From Maricaulaceae bacterium (lineage in GTDB: Bacteria; Pseudomonadota; Alphaproteobacteria; Caulobacterales; Maricaulaceae), in NCBI GenBank assembly GCA_026126205.1, contig JAHCJP010000004.1, positions 168,654 to 232,653 of the forward strand: a stretch of 64,000 nt of DNA, read 5' to 3'. Positions 1 to 11,299 of the stretch are shown one piece after another (within the stretch, counting starts at the first letter, position 1; every line of letters starts with the position of its first letter). The position numbers were made by a program, and so were the translations under genes. The notes under the pieces are model-generated. The model was given only the letters and a program-made list of their open reading frames with translations. It did not search any database and had not been told where the DNA came from.

Positions 1-1041
1 CACCGCGTCGGCGGGCAGGCTGGCGGCGTCGACGGTGAAGCCGTGGTTCATCGACACGATCTCCACCTGGCCGGTCTCGTGGTTCTTCACCGGGTGGTTC
101 GCGCCGTGATGTCCCTGGGCCATCTTCACGGTCCTGCCGCCCAGCGCCAGCGCCAGCAATTGATGCCCCAGGCAGATGCCCAGCATCGGCACGCGCCTGT
201 CGATCAGCGCTTTCAGCGCCGGCAGGGCGTATTCGCCGGTCGCCGCCGGGTCGCCGGGGCCGTTGGAGACCACCACGCCGTCCGGTTTCAGGGCCAGCAC
301 CTCATCCGCGGACGCCTTGCCGGGCAGCACGGCGACGCGGGCGCCGGCGGCGCGCAGGCGGCGCAGGATGTTGGCCTTCACGCCATAGTCCAGCACCACC
401 ACCTTCGGTCCATCAACCGGGCCGAGGGCATAGCCGCCCGGCCAGTCCCAACCGGCCTCGTCCCAGTCGCCCGCGCTCTCGCGGGCCACGGCGGCGGCCA
501 GTTCCACCCCCTCCATCGGCGGCGCCTCGGCGGCGCGGCGTTTCAGCCTCTCGACGTCGAAAACCCCGTCCGGCGCATGGGCGATAGCGGCCATCGGCAT
601 GCCGGATTCGCGGATACGGCGGGTGAGGGCGCGGGTGTCGATCCCGGTGACGGCGACGACGCCGCGGCCCTTCAGCCAGGCGTCGAAGCTTTCCTGCGCG
701 CGCCAGTTGGCGGGCGGGGTGATCGGCGCGCGGCTGACCATGCCCACGGCGGCGCGGCGGGCGGGGGCGCTGGCGGCCTCCTCATCCTCGGGGTTGGCGC
801 CGACATTGCCGACATGTGGGAAGGTGAAGCAGACGACCTGCCCGGCGTAGGAGGGATCGGCCAGGATTTCCTGATGCCCGGTCATCGCGGTGTTGAAGCA
901 CAACTCGCCCACCGCCTCGCCCGCGGCGCCTGCGCCAAGGCCGTGGAAAACCGATCCGTCGGCCAGAACCAGAATTCCGGTGGGCCGCCCGGTTGCGCTA
1001 TCGTGATCGGCCGGGGCTTGATTCTTGGACGGTCCCGGCAT
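1..1041 (-). CDS. carA: carbamoyl-phosphate synthase small subunit (partial, 3' end outside window)
   Basis: This is the glutaminase subunit of carbamoyl-phosphate synthase, which releases ammonia from glutamine for the large subunit (CarB) in arginine and pyrimidine synthesis. About 347 residues are visible, and the gene runs off the left edge. The N-terminal CPSase small-chain domain covers roughly residues 15-155. A class I glutamine amidotransferase domain follows, with nucleophile Cys290 in GICLGHQ and the downstream HGANHPVK and MNHGF segments. The catalytic His/Glu pair should lie beyond the edge. The ATG at 1041 is preceded by GGAGG on the minus strand, which fixes the start; its N-terminus carries a short polar extension. 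It is divergent from yqeY. Confidence 0.96.
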   Translation of the reverse strand, partial: MPGPSKNQAPADHDSATGRPTGILVLADGSVFHGLGAGAAGEAVGELCFNTAMTGHQEILADPSYAGQVVCFTFPHVGNVGANPEDEEAASAPARRAAVGMVSRAPITPPANWRAQESFDAWLKGRGVVAVTGIDTRALTRRIRESGMPMAAIAHAPDGVFDVERLKRRAAEAPPMEGVELAAAVARESAGDWDEAGWDWPGGYALGPVDGPKVVVLDYGVKANILRRLRAAGARVAVLPGKASADEVLALKPDGVVVSNGPGDPAATGEYALPALKALIDRRVPMLGICLGHQLLALALGGRTVKMAQGHHGANHPVKNHETGQVEIVSMNHGFTVDAASLPADAV

Positions 1042-1216
1042 ATGTCGCGCCTCCCTAAGACCAGCGCGCGGCGATAGAGGAAGGCCGGCGCGGAAAATCG
1101 CCGGGACGTTAGGCAAGGCCGCATGACGCGTCAAGCAAGGCAGGCTTAGGGAAAGATCAGTAAATTCAATGCGTTGTATCGCGTCACTGCGCGATCCGCA
1201 TCAGAGTGAGGCCATC

Positions 1217-1684
1217 ATGGCGCTTCGTGAACGAATCCAGGAAGAAATGAAAACCGCCCTGAAGGCGAAGGACGGCGTGCGCCTGTCCACCCTTCGGCTG
1301 ATCCTCGCCGCGGTGAAGGACCGCGACATCGCCGCCCGCGCCGAGGACCGTTGCGAGGGCTGCGGCGAGGCGGAAATTTTCGCCATCCTGCAAAAGCTGG
1401 TGAAACAGCGTGAGGAAAGCGCCGACACTTATGAGAAGGCCGGCCGTCTCGACCTCGCCGAGCGCGAGCGCGAGGAGGCCGCCGTCGTGCGCGAGTTCCT
1501 GCCAAAGCCCATGGCGCCTGAAGAGATCGAGTCCGCAGCCCGCGAGGTGGTGGCGGAGCTGAACGCCGACGGGTTGAAGGACATGGGCCGCTGCATGGGC
1601 GTTCTGAAGGAACGCTATGCCGGGCGCATGGATTTCTCGCGCGCCGGGGCGACGATCAAGACGCTGCTGTCCAACGCCGCGTGA
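1217..1684 (+). CDS. yqeY: GatB/YqeY domain protein
   Basis: This 155-residue protein belongs to the YqeY family, which resembles the tRNA-binding tail of the GatB amidotransferase subunit. Its biochemical role is not established. It begins MALRERIQEEMK and has the typical family features: an all-helical fold, a conserved TLRLILAAVKDRDI segment and the C-terminal DMGRCMGVLKERY / GRMDFSRAG motif. A longer reading from 1169 exists, but the ATG at 1217 matches the family N-terminus. The family is commonly found just upstream of dnaG and rpoD, as here. The gap to dnaG is about 50 bp, so co-transcription is likely. Confidence 0.93.
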   Translation: MALRERIQEEMKTALKAKDGVRLSTLRLILAAVKDRDIAARAEDRCEGCGEAEIFAILQKLVKQREESADTYEKAGRLDLAEREREEAAVVREFLPKPMAPEEIESAAREVVAELNADGLKDMGRCMGVLKERYAGRMDFSRAGATIKTLLSNAA

Positions 1685-1737
1685 CCTGAGCCGCGCGACT
1701 CCGTAAACTACGCGTTTGCGGGGTGAATGCGCGGTCC

Positions 1738-3564
1738 ATGCGGCTTTCGGAAGACTTCATCGAAGAGATCAAGGCCCGGATCCGGCTGTCGGATCTGGTC
1801 GGCCGCAAGGTGCCCCTGAAACGGCAGGGCCGCGAATACGCCGGCCTGTCGCCCTTCAAGAAAGAGCGCACCCCCTCCTTCTTCGTCAATGACGACAAGC
1901 GCTTCTACCACTGCTTCGCCTCCGGCAAGCATGGCGACGCCTTTTCCTGGCTGATGGAGATGGAGGGGCTGAGCTTCATGGAGGCGGCCGAGCGGCTGGC
2001 GGCTGAAGCCGGGCTCAACCTGCCGGCGCCGGACCCGGAAGCGAACGAACGCGCCGAGCGCCGCAAGGGCCTGATCGAATGGATGGAGGCCGCGCAGGCG
2101 TTTTTCCGCAACGCGCTGTCGACGCGCGAGGCCGCTGAGGCGCGCCGTTATCTGCAGGGCCGCGGCCTGACGCCCGCCGACTGGGAACGGTTCGGGATCG
2201 GCTACGCCCCCGATGCGCGCGAGGCGCTGAAGAACGAGCTGGTCGCCGCCGGCGCCAAGGCAGAAGAGCTGGTCGAATGCGGCCTGCTGATCGCGCCGGA
2301 GGACGGCGGCGCGCCCTATGACCGTTTCCGCGGTCGCATCATGTTTCCGATCCACGATCCACGCGGCCGCCTGGTCGCCTTCGGCGGGCGGGCGCTGCGC
2401 AAGGACGCGCGGGCGAAATACCTGAACTCGCCGGAGACGCCGGTCTTCCACAAGGGGGCGACGCTGTATCGCTATCCCGAGGCGCGCAAGGCCGCAGCGG
2501 ACCCGAAATCCGGGGCGCGCGGCCTGATCGTCGCCGAAGGCTATTTCGACGCCATCGCCTTCGCCCGCGCCGGCATGGATCACGCCGTCGCGCCGCTGGG
2601 CACGGCGCTGACAGAGGATCAATTGCGGCTGCTGTGGCGCGCCGGCGGCGAGCCGGTGATCTGCCTGGACGGCGACGAGGCCGGGCGCCGCGCCGCGGGA
2701 ACGGCGGCCGAACGCGCCTTGCCGCTGCTGGAGCCGGGCCGGACGCTGCGTTTCGTGTTCCTGGCCGACGGCAAGGACCCGGACGACCTGTTGCGCGAGG
2801 AAGGGGCGGCGGCCCTGCGCGCCGCCGTCGCCGGGGCGCGGCCGCTGGCGGATCTGATCTGGGACCGCGAGGCGGATCTGGAGCCGCTGACCGACCCCGA
2901 CCGCCGGGCCGGGTTCCGCCGACGCCTGAACGCGCTGCTGGCGAAGATCGCCGACACGAGCGTACGCGAGGAATACCGGCGCGAGTTCGACGCGCGGCTG
3001 GAGGCGCTGTTCGGCGGCGAACGCCGCCGGCCCGGCTTCCGCCGCGGCGCCGGTCCCGTCCCGGGACCGACGGGCGAGTTGAAGCGCGCGACGGAAGGCG
3101 CGCGCGCCCCCGCATCGGCGCGGATCTTGCTGCTCGCCGCCATCGAATGGCCCGAGATCGCCGAAACCCATGCCGAGACGCTGGCGCAACTGGACTGCGG
3201 GCCGCTTGACTCGCTGCGCGAGGCCGTTCTAGACGCCTGCTCTTCCGGGGAAGCTGCGGATGCTGGCGGCTTGCGCGCGGCGTTGCAGGCGCGGGGCCAT
3301 TCGGAGACGTTGCGGCGGCTGGAGATCGAGAGGGGGCCGATGCGCGCCGCCCTGGGCGGGGCGGAGGCGACGCCGGCGGAGCGCGGAGAGGCTTGGATGC
3401 GGCTGGCCGCTGCTTATATGGAGCGGACGGAAAGACAGACGGGCCGCGCCGAGATGCGCCGCCGTCTGGAAGAAGAAATCGGCAAGGGCGATGCGGATGG
3501 CGTGCGGCGGCTGGTCGAGGCGGCGCGGCGCGCCGGCCCCGGGCGCGGCGCAGGCGGCGCCTGA
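1738..3564 (+). CDS. dnaG: DNA primase
   Basis: Primase makes the RNA primers for replication and works with the DnaB helicase at the fork. The 608-residue protein has an N-terminal CHC2-type domain (about 1-100), a TOPRIM core (about 265-350, with [10 protein letters not shown] and [12 protein letters not shown] carrying the metal-binding acidic residues) and a C-terminal helicase-binding helical region. The CHC2 zinc site is unusual: the positions normally Cys-x2-His and Cys-x2-Cys read Ser38-x2-Lys41 and Cys59-x2-Ser62, so three of four ligands are lost. From memory, similar replacements occur in many alphaproteobacterial primases. A GTG at 1723 would add five residues; ATG 1738 gives the family N-terminus. 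It lies upstream of rpoD. Confidence 0.97.
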   Translation: MRLSEDFIEEIKARIRLSDLVGRKVPLKRQGREYAGLSPFKKERTPSFFVNDDKRFYHCFASGKHGDAFSWLMEMEGLSFMEAAERLAAEAGLNLPAPDPEANERAERRKGLIEWMEAAQAFFRNALSTREAAEARRYLQGRGLTPADWERFGIGYAPDAREALKNELVAAGAKAEELVECGLLIAPEDGGAPYDRFRGRIMFPIHDPRGRLVAFGGRALRKDARAKYLNSPETPVFHKGATLYRYPEARKAAADPKSGARGLIVAEGYFDAIAFARAGMDHAVAPLGTALTEDQLRLLWRAGGEPVICLDGDEAGRRAAGTAAERALPLLEPGRTLRFVFLADGKDPDDLLREEGAAALRAAVAGARPLADLIWDREADLEPLTDPDRRAGFRRRLNALLAKIADTSVREEYRREFDARLEALFGGERRRPGFRRGAGPVPGPTGELKRATEGARAPASARILLLAAIEWPEIAETHAETLAQLDCGPLDSLREAVLDACSSGEAADAGGLRAALQARGHSETLRRLEIERGPMRAALGGAEATPAERGEAWMRLAAAYMERTERQTGRAEMRRRLEEEIGKGDADGVRRLVEAARRAGPGRGAGGA

Positions 3565-3615
3565 CGGCCGGAAAATGGAACAGGATGCGGCGCGCGCCGC
3601 GGCGGGAACGGATGC

Positions 3616-5733
<2,118 letters not shown>

Positions 5734-5765
5734 GGCGCGGGGGCGCGCTCCCGCGAACGGTGTTC

Positions 5766-6188
5766 ATGCCCGTCACCCGCATCCGCGTCGAAACCGCCGG
5801 CCCAGGTCTTTATGATTTCACGGACGAGGCCGCGGCTTTCGCGCGCGCGGCGGGCGCGGGCGAGGGGCTGCTGACCTGTTTCGTGCGCCACACCTCGTGC
5901 TCGCTGCTGGTGCAGGAAAACGCCGACCCCGATGTGCGCCGCGACATGGCGGAGTTCTTTCGCCGCCTGGTTCCGCCGGGCGATGACCCGTCGATGCGCT
6001 GGCTACGCCACACCGCCGAGGGGCCGGACGACATGCCCGCCCATATCCGCGCCGCGCTGACCTCCGTGTCGGTCAGCGTTCCGGTGGCGGATGGCCGCCT
6101 GCTGCTGGGAACCTGGCAGGCCCTGTACCTGTTCGAACACCGTGACCGCCCCCAGAGCCGTGAGGTCGTGCTGCATCTGTCGCCGTGA
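5766..6188 (+). CDS. yjbQ: YjbQ family protein (UPF0047; secondary thiamine-phosphate synthase type)
   Basis: This is a small single-domain protein of about 140 residues. The family has a beta-sandwich fold and a conserved metal-binding surface. E. coli YjbQ has weak thiamine-phosphate synthase activity, but the physiological role is unclear. Visible family signatures are GLLTCFVRHTSCSLLVQENADPD, the MRWLRHTAEGPDDMPAH stretch with its paired histidines, and LLLGTWQALYLFEHRDRP near the C-terminus. A GTG six bases upstream is an alternative start. It follows rpoD by about 30 bp, and a GC-rich hairpin follows its stop. Confidence 0.9.
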   Translation: MPVTRIRVETAGPGLYDFTDEAAAFARAAGAGEGLLTCFVRHTSCSLLVQENADPDVRRDMAEFFRRLVPPGDDPSMRWLRHTAEGPDDMPAHIRAALTSVSVSVPVADGRLLLGTWQALYLFEHRDRPQSREVVLHLSP

Positions 6189-6198
6189 CGAAACGGAC

Positions 6199-6227
6199 GC
6201 GGGCGGCCCCGGTACGGGACCGCCCGC
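6199..6227 (+). terminator. GC-rich hairpin between convergent genes
   Basis: An 8-bp stem GCGGGCGG / CCGCCCGC, with additional C-G pairs inside the loop, lies between the stop of yjbQ (+) and the stop of the secreted-protein gene (-). No clear U-tract follows on either strand, so it may be a weak terminator or only a transcript-end stabiliser. Confidence 0.35.
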
Positions 6228-6248
6228 GCGGGCGTAGGGGCTGACGGC

Positions 6249-7568
6249 CTAGCAGCCGGCGACGCGATCAACCGTGTCGTTGACGATGCGGTCGCGGTTG
6301 GACTGGCGGGCTGGGCCGCGCCGCGAACGGCTGGAGCCCAGAAGCGCGCCCACCGCGGCGCGCGCCGCCTCGCGGCGCAGGGTGTCCTCGACGATCGAGC
6401 ACGGGCGCTGGGATTCCGCCGCCGCGTGGCCATCGCCGCTGACATCGCCCGTGGCGACACGCACGCCGCCGCTGAAGCCTTGCTGCGGCTGGCTGCCCTG
6501 CACGCCGGACGCCGCGGGAGCTTGCTGGCCGGGATTTCCGCCGGGGCAGGTGCCAGCTGCGGCGCAGCAGGCCGGGATCAACCGGCATTCGGCTTCAAGA
6601 TCGGGCGCCGTATCGGTGTGGACGATACTCGCCTGTGGACGCGAACCGCTGGTGATGCGCGAGGCAGGCGTGCCGCCGCGCGAGCGACTGGCGAACGCCG
6701 TGTCGATCTCATCCGGCTCAATGCCCGCCTGGGGGGCCGGTGTTACGCTTGCGGCGCGGGCCGGCGTCGCGGACGGGCGCGGGCCGCGGGCGGAGTTGTT
6801 GGGATCATGCGGCGCGGCGACGCCCAGCGGCTGGGACGGCTGCGGCGCGTTGATGCCCCCGGGCGTCTGGGCCACCGTCGGGTGCTCGTCGATGTTGCGG
6901 TCGCCCTGATAGAAAATGCGAACCGTCAGTTGCACGCGGCGGACGCCGGCGTATTCGCCGTTGATGTTCTGGGTCTGGTACTGGCACCAGCCGGCGGCGT
7001 TCAGCGTCACCGTGGTTTCGAACACGTCGTCGGTGCGCAGGAACTGCGCCGCCGACCCACCTTGCTGGACATACTGGGCAAGGCGTTGCTCGACGACCTG
7101 AACCGGGTTGAAGCCCAGGGTGACCAGCGCCTGGCTGTCCCAGGTCTGGGGCAGGTTCATCGGCGTGCTGATCTGGAAATTCACCAGCGTCTGCGACCCG
7201 TTCATGGGATGCCGGGCCGAACTGGCCCAGGCGCCCAGCGTCACGACGTCGACCCCGTTCGGGGACTGATGCAGAAACACGTTTCCGAACAGGACCTGCG
7301 CGCCGCGTGCGGCGGTCGAGGCGTGATTATAGTTCTGGCACCATACCTGGCCGGACACGTTCACCACCGGATCCGGGCTGATCACGCGCAACAGCCGGTG
7401 CGCCGGGTGCGGGCTGCCGGACATGTTGCGGACGGCGACGTTCACCGCCGGAATGTTGCCGGTGATGACGATGTCATGCACGGGGAAGGACAGTTCAGTG
7501 TCCGCCGCCGCGGGCGCCGCCGCGATAGCAAACGCCAGCGCCCCCGCGAGAAGGGTTGTCGGTTTCAT
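6249..7568 (-). CDS. secreted protein of unknown function
   Basis: I do not recognise a family. The ATG at 7568 has a good ribosome site (GGAGACA) and starts a 439-residue protein. A clear Sec signal peptide comes first (MKPTTLLAGALAFAIAAAPAAA), followed by TELSFPVHD. Residues about 25-250 look like a folded beta-rich domain with several conserved-looking Trp and Cys positions (VWCQNYN, GWCQYQTQ). The second half is low-complexity (Pro, Ala, Gln) with a Cys cluster (CRLIPACC). A small Ala/Gly helix and a terminal Cys end the protein. It is transcribed divergently from the XRE-type regulator gene, and phased TTGCA repeats lie between them, so it may be the regulator's target. Confidence 0.8.
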   Translation of the reverse strand: MKPTTLLAGALAFAIAAAPAAADTELSFPVHDIVITGNIPAVNVAVRNMSGSPHPAHRLLRVISPDPVVNVSGQVWCQNYNHASTAARGAQVLFGNVFLHQSPNGVDVVTLGAWASSARHPMNGSQTLVNFQISTPMNLPQTWDSQALVTLGFNPVQVVEQRLAQYVQQGGSAAQFLRTDDVFETTVTLNAAGWCQYQTQNINGEYAGVRRVQLTVRIFYQGDRNIDEHPTVAQTPGGINAPQPSQPLGVAAPHDPNNSARGPRPSATPARAASVTPAPQAGIEPDEIDTAFASRSRGGTPASRITSGSRPQASIVHTDTAPDLEAECRLIPACCAAAGTCPGGNPGQQAPAASGVQGSQPQQGFSGGVRVATGDVSGDGHAAAESQRPCSIVEDTLRREAARAAVGALLGSSRSRRGPARQSNRDRIVNDTVDRVAGC

Positions 7569-7692
7569 TTCTGTGTCTCCATGAGTTGGACCGCGCCGGT
7601 CCCTCAAAGAGGCGCGGCGATGCGGGGCGCCTTCTGACGAGGTCGCGGGGTTTCGCACAGATGCAACGGCGCACTGCGGCGCGCACAGCGGG

Positions 7693-7718
7693 TTGCACGC
7701 GGGTTGCAAAGCGTTGCA
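7693..7718. promoter_or_regulatory. phased TTGCA repeats in divergent promoter region
   Basis: TTGCA occurs at 7693, 7704 and 7714, that is at 11- and 10-bp steps or one helical turn each. A reverse-oriented TGCAA lies at 7662. The repeats sit 31-56 bp upstream of the start of the HTH regulator gene at 7749, in the intergenic region shared with the divergent secreted-protein gene. The spacing suits an operator for a multimeric DNA-binding protein. Assignment to the neighbouring regulator is inference. Confidence 0.45.
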
Positions 7719-7748
7719 TGCGCGCCGGTCTCGTGAGACTGTCCGTCA

Positions 7749-8627
7749 ATGAAGCCCGACCGCTTCTCCAAAAAACTCGCCCTGGCGCTGAAGGCGCTGT
7801 CGCTCAGCCGCGCCGGACTGGCGGCTGGCCTGAATGTCGACAAGTCGCTGGTCGGGCGCTGGGTGTCCGGCGCTGTCATGCCGTCCGAGCATAACCTGGC
7901 CAACCTCACCCGCTTCATCTCCGAACGCGTCAGCGGCTTCTCCATGCTGGACTGGGAGCGCGATCTTGACGATTTCGCCGCCGCCATCGGCGCGCAGACG
8001 CGCCCGCCGGCGGAGGCGGGGATGCCGGCCTGGTTTCCGGCATCGATCCTGGACGAGGCGCGGCGCAACGCCCAGACGCGCGGCTGGGCCTATGAGGGGC
8101 TGTGGCTGACGACGCGAGCGTCCAACGACCTTCCCGGGCGATACTTGCATGATGTGACGATGATCCGCCTGCACCCGGAAGGGGTGATCCGTTTCCGCAG
8201 CGGCATCGAGGGCGTGCGTTATGAGGGCGCGGCGCTGTTGCTGCAGCACCAGTTGTTCTCCATCGGCGCCGACGCCGATCACGGTTCGCTGATCCTGGGA
8301 ATTTTCAACGGCGTCACCCGCCAGCGGGCCGAGGTGATCGAAGGTCTGACGCTGGGCACGCTGCGCGATGCCGGCGGTTCGCCCACCGCCTCGGCCTGCG
8401 TGCTGCACCGCATCGGGGACCTGACCGGCGACGCGGCGGAGGACATTCGCCGTTTCGAAGCCGCGGTGAAACATTACACGCCGCTGGCGCCCGAAGGTTC
8501 GGTCTCTCCGGAGGTGCGCGACCACCTGGCCCGCACAGTGACGCCGGATGTTCCGGGCTTTATGCGGCTGTTGTTCGCACATTCCATATCGCGCGGCCCG
8601 GTGATGAAGGCTGAACAGGCCGGCTGA
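7749..8627 (+). CDS. XRE-type helix-turn-helix transcriptional regulator with unknown C-terminal domain
   Basis: This 292-residue protein carries an N-terminal helix-turn-helix of the lambda-repressor type (about residues 5-65). The pattern is SRAGLAAGLNVDKSLVGRWV, in which the second helix precedes the recognition helix DKSLVGRWVSG. The rest (about 95-290) is a compact domain of unknown class: it has alternating beta-strands (DVTMIRLHPEGVIRFRSG, GAALLLQHQLFSIGA, LILGIF) and could be a ligand-sensing module. I do not recognise the C-terminal family. It is divergent from the secreted protein ending at 6249, with phased repeats between them. Confidence 0.82.
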   Translation: MKPDRFSKKLALALKALSLSRAGLAAGLNVDKSLVGRWVSGAVMPSEHNLANLTRFISERVSGFSMLDWERDLDDFAAAIGAQTRPPAEAGMPAWFPASILDEARRNAQTRGWAYEGLWLTTRASNDLPGRYLHDVTMIRLHPEGVIRFRSGIEGVRYEGAALLLQHQLFSIGADADHGSLILGIFNGVTRQRAEVIEGLTLGTLRDAGGSPTASACVLHRIGDLTGDAAEDIRRFEAAVKHYTPLAPEGSVSPEVRDHLARTVTPDVPGFMRLLFAHSISRGPVMKAEQAG

Positions 8628-8693
8628 CGCGCCTTCGCCTTGGCGGCGAATCCTTTAGTGTCGGCGAAACACCACCCGTCAGGAGACGCCGCC

Positions 8694-8984
8694 ATGCCCG
8701 CGCCCCTCGGCTCCAAAGCCAATCCGTCGCAATTCGACTGCCTGCCGGACCTGGCCGATGACGAACCCTATTTCGTCATCCGCGCCGACGACCCGCTGTC
8801 CAGCGCGCTGGTGGAGCTGCACGCCTATATCGGCGCTGGCCAGGCCGGGGCCGCGCACAACAAGCTGGCCGAGATCATGGCGATGACCGCCGACCGGGCG
8901 CCGCGCCCTTCCGACTCGCCGAAATACCGAGAGACTTTCGCCATATCGGCGGCGATGGAGCGCTGGCGCGAAGCCAAACGCTAG
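8694..8984 (+). CDS. small conserved-looking cytoplasmic protein, unknown function
   Basis: This 96-residue protein starts at an ATG preceded by AGGAG at ideal spacing. It has no signal peptide or membrane segment. The visible sequence is acidic at the N-terminus (DCLPDLADDEPYFVIRADDP), then helical (SALVELHAYIGAG, NKLAEIMAMTADRA), and ends with a charged helix. I do not recognise a family. It follows the XRE regulator by 66 bp on the same strand and converges with the slipin gene, leaving only 13 bp between stops. Confidence 0.7.
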   Translation: MPAPLGSKANPSQFDCLPDLADDEPYFVIRADDPLSSALVELHAYIGAGQAGAAHNKLAEIMAMTADRAPRPSDSPKYRETFAISAAMERWREAKR

Positions 8985-8997
8985 GCGTGGCTCGGTC

Positions 8998-9795
8998 TTA
9001 TTCCTTCGCCTTCTTCGTGCTCTTCTCCACCGTCTGCTTCAGCCATTCGCCCATTTCGATGGGGAAGGGGAAGACGATGGTGGAGCTTTTCTCGCCGGCG
9101 ATGACGTTCAGCGTCGACAGGTAGCGCAGCTGCATGGCCTCGGGCTGGCGGGCGAGAATCTCCGCCGCCTCCAGCAGCTTCGCCGCCGCCTGCTCCTCGC
9201 CCTCGGCGTTGATGATCTTGGCGCGCCGTTCGCGCTCGGCCTCGGCTTGGCGGGCGATGGCGCGGATCATCGATTCATTGATGTCGACATGCTTGATCTC
9301 GACATTGGCCACCTTGATGCCCCAGGCGTCGGTCTGGGCGTCCAGCAGTTCCTGGATGTCGTTGTTCAGCTTGTCGCGCTCGGCCAGCATCTCGTCCAGT
9401 TCGTGTTTGCCCAGCACGCTGCGCAGCGTGGTCTGGGCCAGTTCGCTGGTCGCCTGCATGAAATCCGCCACCTGGATGGTGGCGCGTTCGGGATCGATGA
9501 CGCGGAAATAGATTACGGCGTTGACCCGCACCGAGACGTTGTCGCGGCTGATCACGTCCTGGCTGGGCACGTCCAGCACGATGACCCGCAGATCCACCTT
9601 CACCATCTGCTGCACGAAGGGGACGAGCAGGATCAGGCCGGGGCCGGAGACGCCGGAGAACCGGCCGAGGGTGAAGATCACGCCGCGCTCGTACTCGCGC
9701 AGGATCTTGATCGCCGCCGACAGGAACAGCAGCGCCAGAACAATGATTGGAAGGTAAAAGGCGATATTGGCCAGCATGTCGGCGAGCTCCTTCAT
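8998..9795 (-). CDS. slipin (SPFH/stomatin-like membrane protein)
   Basis: This is a 265-residue member of the prokaryotic slipin group of SPFH proteins, which oligomerise at membranes and organise lipid or protease complexes. One N-terminal membrane segment (about 10-30) is followed by the SPFH domain (about 30-190), with [21 protein letters not shown] and the [15 protein letters not shown] strand. A charged coiled coil ([20 protein letters not shown]) and a short C-terminal tail complete it. Its start overlaps the stop of the upstream nfeD gene by 4 bp. Slipin and NfeD genes are classically paired, and the NfeD protease can act on the slipin C-terminus. Confidence 0.95.
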   Translation of the reverse strand: MKELADMLANIAFYLPIIVLALLFLSAAIKILREYERGVIFTLGRFSGVSGPGLILLVPFVQQMVKVDLRVIVLDVPSQDVISRDNVSVRVNAVIYFRVIDPERATIQVADFMQATSELAQTTLRSVLGKHELDEMLAERDKLNNDIQELLDAQTDAWGIKVANVEIKHVDINESMIRAIARQAEAERERRAKIINAEGEEQAAAKLLEAAEILARQPEAMQLRYLSTLNVIAGEKSSTIVFPFPIEMGEWLKQTVEKSTKKAKE

Positions 9796-11219
9796 GTTTG
9801 CGGGCTTGCGGCGGTTTCGGGCTCCACGGTCAGCGTCAGCCCGTCAATGCCTGTGACGCGCACGGCGTCTCCGGGCTGCAGCGGCGCGGCGGACACCGCC
9901 TGCCAGCGTTCGCCATGCGCGAAGACATGGCCCTGCGCGCCGTCCCAGTCGGTGACGCGGCCGCGCGCGCCGGTCATTTCCTCGCGCCCGGTGGCGACCT
10001 TGCGCCGGTGCGACCGGATCGCCAGCCGCACCACGATCAGCGAAAACGCCAGCGTCGTCGCCGCGGTTCCGGCGATCAGGGGCCATGAGATGGCGTATCC
10101 CGGCGTGCCTGGTTCAATCAGGATCGCGGCGCCGAAGATGAAGGCCGCGGCGCCGCCGATGCCCAGAATCCCGAAGGATGGCGCGAATCCTTCCGCCACC
10201 ATCAACGCGACGCCCAGGATCATCAGCGCCGCCCCGGCATAGGCGATGGGCAGCACCGCAAGCGCGTAAAGCCCGACCAGCAGGCAGATGGCGCCGATCA
10301 CGCCGGGATACAGCGATCCGGGATTCATGAATTCGAAGATCAGGCCGTAAATGCCGATCATCATCAGGATCATGGCGACGTTGGGATTGGTGATGACGCC
10401 CAGCAGCCGCGTGCGCCAGTCCGGCGCATGGGTTTCGAAGGACAGGTTCTCCGTGCCCAGCGTCACGTCGGCCCCGCGCACGCTGACGGTCATGCCGTGC
10501 GCCTGCGCGAACAGGGCGGCGATGTCGGCGGCGACGAAGTCGATGACGTTCTGTTCCGCCGCCGCGGTGGCGGTCAGGCTGACGGCCTCGCGCACCGCGC
10601 GCTCCGCCCAGTCGGCGTTGCGGCCGCGCATTTCGGCCAGACCGCGGATATAGGCGACGGCGTCGTTGATCGCCTTGGCGTCGGTCGCGCTCTGCCCCGG
10701 CGCGCGCCCGGGCGCTTCTTCCGCCGCGCCGTTTTCGTCCTCGTCCGGCGCCTGCGGGCCGAAGGGAGAGGGAGAGCCGATCTGCACCGGCGTCGCGGCG
10801 CCGAGATTGGTGCCCGGCGCCATGGCGGCGACATGACTGGCGTAGAGGATATAGGTTCCGGCGCTGGCGGCGCGCGATCCCGATGGCGAGACATAGCTGG
10901 CCACCGGAACCGGCGAGGACAGGATGGCGCGGATGATGTCGCGCATCGAGGCGTCCAGCCCGCCCGGCGTGTCCATGCGCAGCACCACCAGCGGCGCGCC
11001 GCGTTCCGCCGCGGTCACCAGGCCGCGCTGAACGTAATCGGCGGCGGAGGGGCCGATGGCGCCGTCGATCTCCAGCACCAGCGCGGTGCGGCTGGCGGCC
11101 TGCGGCTGCGCCGGCGAGGCGAACAGGAACAGACCCAGGGCGATCAGCAACGCGCCAAGGGTGGCGGTGGCGAAATGCGGCGGCCTGGTGCGGCCGGCTG
11201 CTTGGGCGAGACGGCTCAT
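9792..11219 (-). CDS. nfeD: NfeD long form: membrane-bound ClpP-class serine protease
   Basis: This is a 475-residue membrane protein of the long NfeD class. It begins with an N-terminal signal-like membrane segment (about 18-40). A ClpP-class protease domain (about 45-235) contains the conserved [16 protein letters not shown] motif with the nucleophile Ser in ASAGT and a downstream candidate Lys in ATDAKAIND. Next come four or five hydrophobic segments (about 290-405), then a C-terminal OB-fold NfeD domain (about 415-475, ending in a [21 protein letters not shown] strand pair). It is translationally coupled to the slipin gene (ATGA overlap), supporting a shared role in membrane-protein quality control. 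Confidence 0.94.
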   Translation of the reverse strand: MSRLAQAAGRTRPPHFATATLGALLIALGLFLFASPAQPQAASRTALVLEIDGAIGPSAADYVQRGLVTAAERGAPLVVLRMDTPGGLDASMRDIIRAILSSPVPVASYVSPSGSRAASAGTYILYASHVAAMAPGTNLGAATPVQIGSPSPFGPQAPDEDENGAAEEAPGRAPGQSATDAKAINDAVAYIRGLAEMRGRNADWAERAVREAVSLTATAAAEQNVIDFVAADIAALFAQAHGMTVSVRGADVTLGTENLSFETHAPDWRTRLLGVITNPNVAMILMMIGIYGLIFEFMNPGSLYPGVIGAICLLVGLYALAVLPIAYAGAALMILGVALMVAEGFAPSFGILGIGGAAAFIFGAAILIEPGTPGYAISWPLIAGTAATTLAFSLIVVRLAIRSHRRKVATGREEMTGARGRVTDWDGAQGHVFAHGERWQAVSAAPLQPGDAVRVTGIDGLTLTVEPETAASPQT

Positions 11220-11299
11220 ATGCTCATCCTAGGGCGAATGGCGCTTGTCCGGAAGGCGGGAACCTGCGGCCCGTGGTCCCTCCCGTGCGGCGGTCAGCG

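Noticed and set aside
1708..3189. 493-codon minus-strand frame opposite dnaG
   Set aside because: The dnaG motifs (TOPRIM, CHC2-like region) fix the coding strand; the antisense frame shows no homology pattern.
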